This document shows, piece after piece, positions 31,341-38,077 of a DNA stretch of 64,000 nt (positions are counted from its first letter, which is position 1; every line of letters begins with the position of its first letter). Made by a program: the position numbers and the translations under genes. The DNA comes from Pseudonocardia kujensis. GTDB taxonomy: Bacteria; Actinomycetota; Actinomycetes; Mycobacteriales; Pseudonocardiaceae. Location of the stretch: contig NZ_JAJSOK010000034.1 in assembly GCF_021283305.1 (NCBI RefSeq), forward strand, positions 1-64,000, in the 5' to 3' direction. Under the pieces are notes generated by a model. The model was given only the letters and a program-made list of their open reading frames with translations, made no database searches and was not told where the DNA came from.

Positions 31341-32429
31341 TCAGCCCGGGCGCAGGGCGTGCCGGTTCTCCGTGTTCTGCTCGCGGCGCTGTTCCGGGAC
31401 GCGGACGGCTCCGCGGTCGGCCGGACGGGTCTGCTCGGCCTCGAACAGGTCCGCGGTGCCGGGGGTCGGGGTCCACACCGCGGCAGCGGCCTCGCCGCGC
31501 TGGTCCCCGGCCGCGGGTGTGCCGGCCGGCTCGGGGTGGTCGGGATGACCGGCCCGGTCGGTGGTCTCCTCCGCGACGGGCCCGGCCTGCGCCCCGACGG
31601 CCTCGACGGTGGCCTCGACGGTGCGCTCGGCTGGGTCCTCGGCTGGGTCCTCGGCGCGGTCGGCGGACCCGGCCTCCTCGACGACGCCGTCCTCGGCCCG
31701 ACCGGCCGGCTCCTCGGCCGCGTCCGCACCGGACGCGACCGGCTCCTCCACGGGCTCCCGCTCCCCGCCGGACGCGGCCCCGGTGGGCCCCTGCTCGGGC
31801 GCCGCGGGGTACGGCTCGTCCGTCGCGTCCACCGGGGCGGCGGCAACCGCGAACGCCGCGTCCAGCCCGCGCAGCTCGGCGCCCAGCGCGGCGTGCAACC
31901 GGGCCAGCTCGGTGCGCAGCGCGGTGCGCAGCCCGGCGAGCTCCTCCAGTCGCTCGGCGTGCTCGGCCACCCGGGCGGCCAGGTCGGCGCGCTCCGCGGC
32001 CACCGCCGCCCATTCGGCGTCGGCGTCGGCGCGGGCCCGTCCCGCGGCGGTGTGGGCGCGCTCCATCAGGTCGGCGGCCTCGCGCGTGGCGGCGGCGCGG
32101 ATCTCGGCGGCGTCGCGCTCGGCGGCGGCCCGGATGTCGGAGGCCTCGCGCTCGGCGAGCCGCAGCACCTTCTCCGCGCGGAACCCGAAGCTCTGCGGCA
32201 CGGTGGGCAGGCCCTCCGCCGGGGTGCCGGCCCGCAGGGTCCGCAGCTCCTCCGCGAGCCCCGCGGCGTGCTGCTCGGCCATGCGGCGGGCGTTCTCGGC
32301 GGCCTGGGCGCGCCGCTCCAGCTCGCGGACCAGTGCGTCGACCTGGTCGCGCGCGTAGCCGCGGCGCACCACCTCGAACGCACCGGACCGGTTGACCGGG
32401 TCGGCGTCACGCTCCGGAACGGGTGTCAC
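31341..32429 (-). CDS. DivIVA-like coiled-coil protein
   Basis: 362 residues. N-terminal DivIVA signature (FEVVRRGYARDQVDALVREL, residues 18-37), then a long Ala/Glu/Arg coiled coil (about 38-200: EREASDIRAAAERDAAEIRA). An acidic Glu/Pro/Ala-rich tail (200-330) and a short basic end (EQRREQNTENRHALRPG) follow. Such proteins scaffold polar growth or septation at curved membranes. GTG 32429. It lies 21 nt upstream of selA on the same strand, so selA and selB may be co-transcribed with it, an unusual association, and it is divergent from selD. Confidence 0.8.
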   Translation of the reverse strand: MTPVPERDADPVNRSGAFEVVRRGYARDQVDALVRELERRAQAAENARRMAEQHAAGLAEELRTLRAGTPAEGLPTVPQSFGFRAEKVLRLAEREASDIRAAAERDAAEIRAAATREAADLMERAHTAAGRARADADAEWAAVAAERADLAARVAEHAERLEELAGLRTALRTELARLHAALGAELRGLDAAFAVAAAPVDATDEPYPAAPEQGPTGAASGGEREPVEEPVASGADAAEEPAGRAEDGVVEEAGSADRAEDPAEDPAERTVEATVEAVGAQAGPVAEETTDRAGHPDHPEPAGTPAAGDQRGEAAAAVWTPTPGTADLFEAEQTRPADRGAVRVPEQRREQNTENRHALRPG

Positions 32430-32532
32430 ACCTCCAGGGTGACTCCCGTCCCGGACGATCTCCCTGCGGGGTCGCCAAGGGTCGGTCAGTGGGAGCCCGC
32501 GTGCGACGGGCGGACTCCGCTACGGTCGAGGG

Positions 32533-33576
32533 ATGACGGCGGGTACCACCGGACAGACGCGCAGACTCACCCAGTTCAGCCACGGTGCGGGCTGTGGCTG
32601 CAAGATCGGCCCGGGTCGGCTCGCCGAGGTCCTCGCCGGGGTCACCCCGCCCAGTCACCCCGACCTGCTCGTCGGCACCGAGACGGGTGACGACGCCGCC
32701 GTCTGGCGGCTCGACGCCGACCGCGCGCTGGTGGCGACCACGGACTTCTTCACGCCGGTCGTCGACGACCCGCGGACCTGGGGCCGGATCGCCGCGACCA
32801 ACGCCGTGTCCGACGTCTTCGCCATGGGCGGCCGCCCGCTGTTCGCCCTCAACATCGTGGCCTGGCCGTCGGAGACGTTGCCGCCGGAGATGCTCGCGGA
32901 GGTGCTCGAGGGCGGCGCCGACGCCGGCCGGGAGTGCGGGTTCGCCGTGGTCGGCGGCCACTCGATCGACGACCCGGAGCCCAAGTACGGGCTGGCCGTG
33001 GTCGGCGAGCTGCACCCGGACCGCATCCTCACCAACACCGGCCTGCGCCCGGGGGACGCGCTCGTGCTGACCAAGCCCCTCGGCGTCGGCATCGCCACCA
33101 CGGCCGTCAAGGTCGGGACCGCGGGCGAGGATCTGCTCGGCCGGGCGGTCGAGTCGATGTGCACGCCCAACGCCGCCGCCTCGGCCGCCGCGCTCGCCGC
33201 CGGCGCGACCGGGTGCACGGACGTCACCGGGTTCGGCCTGCTGGGGCACCTGCGCAAGATGGCCGCCGCCTCCGGGGTGGACGCCGAGATCGTCGTCGGC
33301 GACGTGCCGCTGCTGCCGGGCGTGCGCGAGCTGGCCGAGGCCGGCACGGTCCCGGGCGGCACCCGCCGCAACCGGGACTGGGTGGCCGAGGTGCTGGACC
33401 CCGCGTCGGGCGTCACGGAGACGGACGTGCTGCTCCTGGCCGACGCGCAGACCTCCGGCGGGCTGCTGTTCGGCGCCGCCCCGGACCGTGCCGCGGCCGC
33501 CGTGGCGGAGCTGCCGGGCGCCGCGGTCGTCGGCCGGGTGCGCGAGGGGACCGGCCGGATCCGCGTCACCCGCTGA
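32533..33576 (+). CDS. selD: Selenophosphate synthetase (selenide, water dikinase)
   Basis: 347 residues. Makes selenophosphate from selenide and ATP. The active-site motif GAGCGCKIG has Cys21 (some SelDs have Sec here; this one has Cys, so it does not need itself) and Lys24. ATP-binding features: VGTETGDDAAVW, TTDFFTPVVDDP, NAVSDVFAMGG, GGHSIDDPEPKYGLAVVG and the C-terminal LLLADAQTSGGLLFG. ATG 32533, divergent from the DivIVA-like gene by 103 bp. Its stop is 5 nt from the 3' end of the tRNA-Sec gene on the opposite strand. Confidence 0.97.
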   Translation: MTAGTTGQTRRLTQFSHGAGCGCKIGPGRLAEVLAGVTPPSHPDLLVGTETGDDAAVWRLDADRALVATTDFFTPVVDDPRTWGRIAATNAVSDVFAMGGRPLFALNIVAWPSETLPPEMLAEVLEGGADAGRECGFAVVGGHSIDDPEPKYGLAVVGELHPDRILTNTGLRPGDALVLTKPLGVGIATTAVKVGTAGEDLLGRAVESMCTPNAAASAAALAAGATGCTDVTGFGLLGHLRKMAAASGVDAEIVVGDVPLLPGVRELAEAGTVPGGTRRNRDWVAEVLDPASGVTETDVLLLADAQTSGGLLFGAAPDRAAAAVAELPGAAVVGRVREGTGRIRVTR

Positions 33577-33581
33577 GGGCT

Positions 33582-33677
33582 TGGCGGAGGCGGACGGGAA
33601 TCGAACCCGCCTGACCGAGGTGCTCGGCCACGTCGGTGTTGAAGACCGCGGGGGCCACCAGGCGCCCAGACGCCTCC
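33582..33677 (-). tRNA. selC: tRNA-Sec (anticodon UCA)
   Basis: 96-nt tRNA with encoded CCA (33582-33584) and G73. The acceptor GGAGGCG pairs with CGCCTCC; the expected eighth pair is U opposite C. The D stem is long (TGGGC/GGCCC), the anticodon loop CTTCAAC carries UCA, and a long variable arm has a 7-bp stem (GGCCGAG/CTCGGTC with G-U). T arm GCGGG-TTCGATT-CCCGT. The long variable arm, UCA anticodon, extended D stem and neighbouring selA, selB and selD identify it. It lies 16 nt after an STAS gene on the same strand. Confidence 0.96.
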
Positions 33678-33693
33678 CTGGTGCGGTGCCGGC

Positions 33694-34083
33694 TCAGCCG
33701 GTGGGACGCAGCGCGTCGGACACGCCGTCGGCTACGTCGAACAGCGCCAGCAGCCCGGTCGCCTCGAGCGCCCGGGTCACGATGCGCGACCCGCACACCA
33801 GCCGCAGCGTCTGGCCGCGCCGCTCCACCGCGTCCTTCGCCGCGACGAGCACGGCCAGCCCGGCGGACCCCAGGAAGGTCACCCCGGACAGGTCCAGGAC
33901 GACGAGCGGGGCCTCGGGGAGCCGCGCGTCGAGCTCGGTGCGCAGCAGGGGGGCGGTCAACGTGTCGATCTCGCCGCGGACGTGCGCGACCAGGGACGCG
34001 CCGTCACCCTCACCGGCCCGTTCGAAACGGACGACGTCCTCGATCTCGACGCCACCCTCGTCGGCGGGGGTCTCACTGCTCAT
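33694..34083 (-). CDS. STAS-domain anti-sigma factor antagonist upstream of tRNA-Sec
   Basis: 129 residues. STAS core SLVAHVRGEIDTLTAPLL and phosphoacceptor loop GVTFLGSAGLAVLVAA (Ser before Ala). ATG 34083 has a GAGGAG upstream. Third RsbV-like gene in this 11-kb stretch. It ends 16 nt before the tRNA-Sec gene on the same strand, so tRNA-Sec is probably processed from its read-through transcript or uses an internal promoter. Divergent from the DUF2795 gene. Confidence 0.86.
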   Translation of the reverse strand: MSSETPADEGGVEIEDVVRFERAGEGDGASLVAHVRGEIDTLTAPLLRTELDARLPEAPLVVLDLSGVTFLGSAGLAVLVAAKDAVERRGQTLRLVCGSRIVTRALEATGLLALFDVADGVSDALRPTG

Positions 34084-34229
34084 TGCGCACCGTGCTCCTC
34101 GACTTCCGCGGACGCGTGCTGCGGACTGTCGTCTCAACCGCCTGCCAACCCTACGGGGGCGCGCCGGGGCCGCACAACAGACACCCCCTCCGGCGGGTCG
34201 CGGGCCGCACCGCGTTTGAGGAATGTGAT

Positions 34230-34574
34230 ATGGGGCACTCTCCTGCGACGCGCCCGGTGCCCCTCCCGGAGCGCCCGGACCAGGAGGTACCCGTGTACCG
34301 ACGGACGTCGCGCACCGACCTGGCGCGCATCGGCCAGGTGCTGGCCGGTCTGACCTATCCCGCGGCGAAGTGGCAGATCATCGCCCACGCCGACCACTAC
34401 GGGGCGGACTCGCTGAGCGCGGCCCAGCTCTGGTCGCTGCCGGTCGGGACCTATCCGGACCTGACCGCGATCGGGGTGGCCCTCGGGCTGCTGCCCCGGC
34501 CGCGCCCGGGCTACCGGCAGCAGCCCCGGGTCCAGGCCGCGGCCGCGGACCAGCCCCGGGACGTCGACGCCTGA
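34230..34574 (+). CDS. DUF2795 protein
   Basis: 114 residues. DUF2795 core around LTYPAAKWQIIAHADHYGAD and LWSLPVGTYPDLTAIGVALG, a small helical fold found in many actinobacteria and of unknown function. GAGGAA lies 8 nt before ATG 34230. The first 25 residues are Pro-rich and the C-terminus (QQPRVQAAAADQPRD) looks unstructured. Divergent from the third STAS gene. Confidence 0.8.
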   Translation: MGHSPATRPVPLPERPDQEVPVYRRTSRTDLARIGQVLAGLTYPAAKWQIIAHADHYGADSLSAAQLWSLPVGTYPDLTAIGVALGLLPRPRPGYRQQPRVQAAAADQPRDVDA

Positions 34575-34628
34575 CCTCCCGCCTTTCGGCGGTTGCCGCT
34601 GCCGTGTGACGTGGCCCACCCTCGGGTC

Positions 34629-35312
34629 GTGGCCACCTACGTCCTCGTGCACGGCGCGTTCGTCGGCGGTTGGTACTGGGACGAGGTCCGGGCCCGGCTG
34701 GAGAAGGCCGGGCACGTCGTCGACGCGCCGCAGCTGCTCAGCTCGGGCCCGGATCCCGCGGCGCTCGGCGACCTCGCCGCCGACACCGAGCTGGTCCGGG
34801 GGCACGTCGAGTCCGCCGGGGAGCCGGTCGTGCTCGTCGGGCACTCCTACGGCGGCATGGTCGTCACCGAGCTCGCCGACCATCCCGACGTGGTGCACGG
34901 CGTGTACCTCGCCGCGTTGTGGCCGGCCGGCGGCACCTCCGCGTTCGACCTGCTGGCGACGCTGCCGCCGCTGCCCTGGGCCGTCCCGCAGGACGACGGC
35001 ACGCTGGTGACCGTCGACGACGTCGGCGTGCTCCACGAGGCGATCTGTGCCGACGTGCCCCGCGAGCGTGCCGAGCCGCTGCTGCGCCGGATGCGGCCCC
35101 AGTCGCTCGCCAGCCTCGGCTCGCCCAGCTCGGCGCCCGAGCGCACGCACCCGGTCACGTACGTGATCTGCGAGAACGACGCGTCCTTCCCGCCCGAGGC
35201 GCAGGAACGCATGGCCGCGGCCGCCGACCACGTCGAACGGCTCCCGTCCTCGCACGCGCCGATGTTCTCCCTGCCCGACGAGCTGGCGGAGCTGCTCGGC
35301 CGGATCCGCTGA
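34629..35312 (+). CDS. Alpha/beta hydrolase (EstC / hydroxynitrile-lyase-like esterase)
   Basis: 227 residues. Family signature VLVHGAFVGGWYWDEV at the N-terminus, nucleophile Ser in VGHSYGGMV, acidic residue probably in VICENDASFPPE, and His in SSHAPMFSLPDELAELL at the end. This matches the esterase/hydroxynitrile lyase subgroup of small alpha/beta hydrolases. GTG 34629; an earlier in-frame start near 34593 would add 12 residues. Substrate unknown. The 282-bp region after it (35313-35594) has no gene but holds an inverted repeat upstream of the ABC operon. Confidence 0.85.
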   Translation: MATYVLVHGAFVGGWYWDEVRARLEKAGHVVDAPQLLSSGPDPAALGDLAADTELVRGHVESAGEPVVLVGHSYGGMVVTELADHPDVVHGVYLAALWPAGGTSAFDLLATLPPLPWAVPQDDGTLVTVDDVGVLHEAICADVPRERAEPLLRRMRPQSLASLGSPSSAPERTHPVTYVICENDASFPPEAQERMAAAADHVERLPSSHAPMFSLPDELAELLGRIR

Positions 35313-35501
35313 CCGGCCGCCGCCCACGCCCCCGTCGCCGACCTGCTCCGCCAGATCGGGCACGACGAGCGGAGGCACGAGCAGGAGTCGGAGCGCCACC
35401 TGGCCCAGGGCCGGCTGAGGTGACCCGCCCGGGTGATCCGTCCGACGGTGATCCCCGGGCCGGCGTAACGCCCGCGCCGGACCCGGCGAGGACAGGCCGG
35501 G

Positions 35502-35519
35502 GGTGGTGCCAGTACCACC
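35502..35519. promoter_or_regulatory. Inverted repeat upstream of the ABC-kinase operon
   Basis: GGTGGT-GCCAGT-ACCACC, perfect 6-bp arms (7 bp with the outer G/C) with a 6-bp spacer, about 76 bp upstream of the ABC ATPase start. A related 18-mer, 13/18 identical, lies at 43345-43362. They could be operators for one regulator of both loci. Confidence 0.4.
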
Positions 35520-35594
35520 CTCCTCCGGCGTGCCAGCCGGTGTCTTCGCCGCGGACACTCCCGGCGCGGACCCGGCGCTCCCTAGGGTGATCAG

Positions 35595-36377
35595 GTGACA
35601 CAGCAGACCGAGTCCGCCGTCGGCGCTGCCGGCGCCCCGCGCGGCGCGGCGCCCGGCCCCGCCCTCGTCGTCCGTGGTCTGCGCAAGACCTACGAGGCCG
35701 GCACGGCGCCCGTGCGCGCCCTGCGCGGCGTCGACCTCACCGTCCGCGCCGGCGAGTTCGTCGCGCTCATGGGGCCCTCGGGCTGCGGCAAGTCCACGCT
35801 GCTGCACCTGCTCGCCGGGCTGGACCGGCCGGACGAGGGCACGATCGCGCTCGACGGCACCCGCATCGAGGAGCTCGGCGCCCCGCGCCTCGCCCGGCTG
35901 CGCCGCCGCAGCGTCGGGCTGGTCTTCCAGTTCTTCCACCTCATCGAGCACATGTCGGCGCTGGAGAACGTCTCGCTCGCCGCGCTGGTCGCCGGGGCCA
36001 AGCCGGCCGAGGCCACCGCCCGGGCCCGGGACCTGCTCGACCAGCTCGGCCTGCTCGACAAGGCCCGGGAGCTTCCCGCGGCGCTCTCCGGCGGTCAGCG
36101 CCAGCGCGTGGCGATCGCCCGCGCGCTGGCCAACCGCCCCACCTTGCTGCTGGCCGACGAGCCGACCGGCGCCCTGGACTCGGACGGCGCCGCCGAGGTC
36201 CTCGACCTGTTCCAGCGCCTGCACGCCCAGGGGCAGACGATCCTCATGGTCACCCACAGCCGCGAGGTCGCCGAGGGCGCGCAACGGCTGGTCCGCATGC
36301 GCGACGGCCGCATCCTGGCCGACGGCGAGCCGTCCGGCCCCGTCGAGGTGCCCGCCGGGCTGCGGGCCCCCCGGTGA
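35595..36377 (+). CDS. ABC transporter ATPase (MacB/LolD type)
   Basis: 260 residues. Walker A GPSGCGKST, Q-loop VFQFFHLIEHMSALEN, signature LSGGQRQRVAIARAL, Walker B LLLADEPTGALD and H-loop MVTHS are intact. These ATPases power mechanotransmission permeases of the FtsX type, two of which lie downstream. GTG 35595; the stop overlaps the GTG of the kinase gene (GTGA). Confidence 0.95.
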   Translation: MTQQTESAVGAAGAPRGAAPGPALVVRGLRKTYEAGTAPVRALRGVDLTVRAGEFVALMGPSGCGKSTLLHLLAGLDRPDEGTIALDGTRIEELGAPRLARLRRRSVGLVFQFFHLIEHMSALENVSLAALVAGAKPAEATARARDLLDQLGLLDKARELPAALSGGQRQRVAIARALANRPTLLLADEPTGALDSDGAAEVLDLFQRLHAQGQTILMVTHSREVAEGAQRLVRMRDGRILADGEPSGPVEVPAGLRAPR

Positions 36378-38074
36378 GCGACCGCACCCCGCTCCCGGCC
36401 GGCGCCGGGTTCCGCAGCCACCGCCGCGTCGGCGTCGGCACGGGCAGGCGCGCCCGCAGCTCCCTGCTGCTGTCCGGACTCGTCGGCGCGGCCGGGGTGA
36501 TCGCGCCCGGTGTCGTCGTCGGGCTGCTGGGCGGCGGTCCGGCCTGGTGGGTGACCGGGCTGATCGCCGCGGTCGTGCTCGCCGTGGGGGTGGCCCTGAT
36601 GTTCAGCGCCGCCGCGCGCCGCGCGAGCACCGCGGTGCTGGTCGGTGCCTCGGAGTTCGGCGGGCTGTCCGTGGCGGTCTGCGCGGGCCTGCTCGTCGTG
36701 CTGCTCGTGTTCGGGCGGATGCCGCTCGGGGCCGAGCGCGCGCTGGTGAACCCCGCCCTGGTGGGGATGCTCGTCGTCGCCGTGGCGGCGGGACCGCTCG
36801 GCCGCCGCGCCGCGCGCACCACCCGGGCCGCGCTGCAGGGCGTCCGCCGCTCGCCCGACGAGCTGCTCGCGGACTTCGCCGAGCGCGCCGGTCGCGGCAC
36901 GCCGGTCGACGACCTGCTCCGCCAGCTCGCCGAGACCATGCGGCAGGACTGGCGGCTGTCCCGCGTCCAGATCTGGGCGGACCGGGGCGACGCGCCCCGG
37001 ACCCTCGCGCGCAGCCTGGTCGTCCCGCAGCCGGTCGAACCCGGGCCCGAGCCGCTGCCGCTGGACGAGGACGAGCTCGCCACCCTGCAGCGCGCCGGCG
37101 TCGCCGGACCGGGCTGGCTGGAGCTGTGGCTGCCGCACCTGGTCGAGGAGGACGGGCCGGCCCGCCGCGGACAGCTGCGGCTCGCGCCCGCGGTCCACGG
37201 CGGCGAGGTGCTGGCGCTGGTGGTGATCGAGCGCGACGCCGACGCCGACACCTTCGGCGAGGCGGACGAGCGGGCGCTCGCCGAGGTCGTCCGGCGCCTG
37301 GCGATCGTGCTGCGCAACCGCGCCCTCGACGAGGCGCTCCAGGCGACCCTCGCCGACCTGCGCCGCACCAACGCCGACCTGCAGGCCTCCCGCACCCGCC
37401 TCGTCGCGGCGGCGGACGCCGAGCGTCGCCGCATCGAGCGCGACCTGCACGACGGCGCGCAGCAGCACCTGGTCGCGCTCGCCGTCGGGCTGCGGCTGGT
37501 CCGCGACTCCCTCACGTCTCCCGACGACCCCGACGCCGAGCTGCTCGACGAGCTCGACCGCGGCGTCCGCGACTCCATCCAGGCCCTGCGCGACCTGGCC
37601 CACGGCATCTACCCGCCGCTGCTGCGCGACGCCGGCCTGGGCGACGCGCTGCGGGCCGCGGCCAAGCGCAGCCCGTTGACCGTCGAGGTGCACGCGGCCG
37701 GCGTGCGCCGGCTGCCCGAGCAGGCCGAGGCGGCCGTCTACTTCTGCTGTCTCGAGGCGCTGCAGAACGCGGGCAAGCACGCCCCGGGCGCCCACGTCAC
37801 GATCACGCTCGAGGTCGCGGCCGGCGCCGACGGCGACGAGCTGACCGTGGTCGTCGCCGACGACGGGCCCGGCTTCGACCCCGCCCGGGTCGCCGGCGGC
37901 GGCGGGCTGCAGAACATGGCGGACCGGCTCGGCGCCATCGGCGGCACCGTGGAGCTCGTGTCGGCGCCGGGGGAGGGCACGGTCCTCACCGGGCGCATCC
38001 CGGTCCCGGCCGGGACGGCGGCGCCCCCGCCGCCGGCGCCGGTCGCCACGCGCCCGACGCCCGTGGCGGGCTGA
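36374..38074 (+). CDS. NarL-type sensor histidine kinase
   Basis: 566 residues. Four N-terminal membrane helices (about 35-145), a GAF-like segment (about 165-315), a HisKA_3 dimerisation domain with phospho-His359 in ERDLHDGAQQHL, and a C-terminal HATPase (ALQNAGKHAPG N box, VADDGPGFD G1, GGGGLQNMADRLGA). NarL-type kinases pair with LuxR-type response regulators. Embedded between the ABC ATPase (4-nt overlap) and the permeases, so it probably senses the substrate or state of this transporter. The nearest receiver on the locus is the stand-alone one at 42863-43261. Confidence 0.92.
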   Translation: MSDRTPLPAGAGFRSHRRVGVGTGRRARSSLLLSGLVGAAGVIAPGVVVGLLGGGPAWWVTGLIAAVVLAVGVALMFSAAARRASTAVLVGASEFGGLSVAVCAGLLVVLLVFGRMPLGAERALVNPALVGMLVVAVAAGPLGRRAARTTRAALQGVRRSPDELLADFAERAGRGTPVDDLLRQLAETMRQDWRLSRVQIWADRGDAPRTLARSLVVPQPVEPGPEPLPLDEDELATLQRAGVAGPGWLELWLPHLVEEDGPARRGQLRLAPAVHGGEVLALVVIERDADADTFGEADERALAEVVRRLAIVLRNRALDEALQATLADLRRTNADLQASRTRLVAAADAERRRIERDLHDGAQQHLVALAVGLRLVRDSLTSPDDPDAELLDELDRGVRDSIQALRDLAHGIYPPLLRDAGLGDALRAAAKRSPLTVEVHAAGVRRLPEQAEAAVYFCCLEALQNAGKHAPGAHVTITLEVAAGADGDELTVVVADDGPGFDPARVAGGGGLQNMADRLGAIGGTVELVSAPGEGTVLTGRIPVPAGTAAPPPPAPVATRPTPVAG

Positions 38075-38077
38075 ACG

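Noticed and set aside
32533..33576. SelD as a selenoprotein
   Set aside because: The active-site position that can be Sec is an ordinary Cys codon (TGT, in GCG GGC TGT GGC TGC AAG); there is no in-frame TGA.
33582..33677. Alternative reading as an opal suppressor or tRNA-Ser
   Set aside because: Anticodon UCA also reads UGA/serine codons, but the long variable arm, length of 96 nt, encoded CCA and selA/selB/selD neighbours make tRNA-Sec clear.
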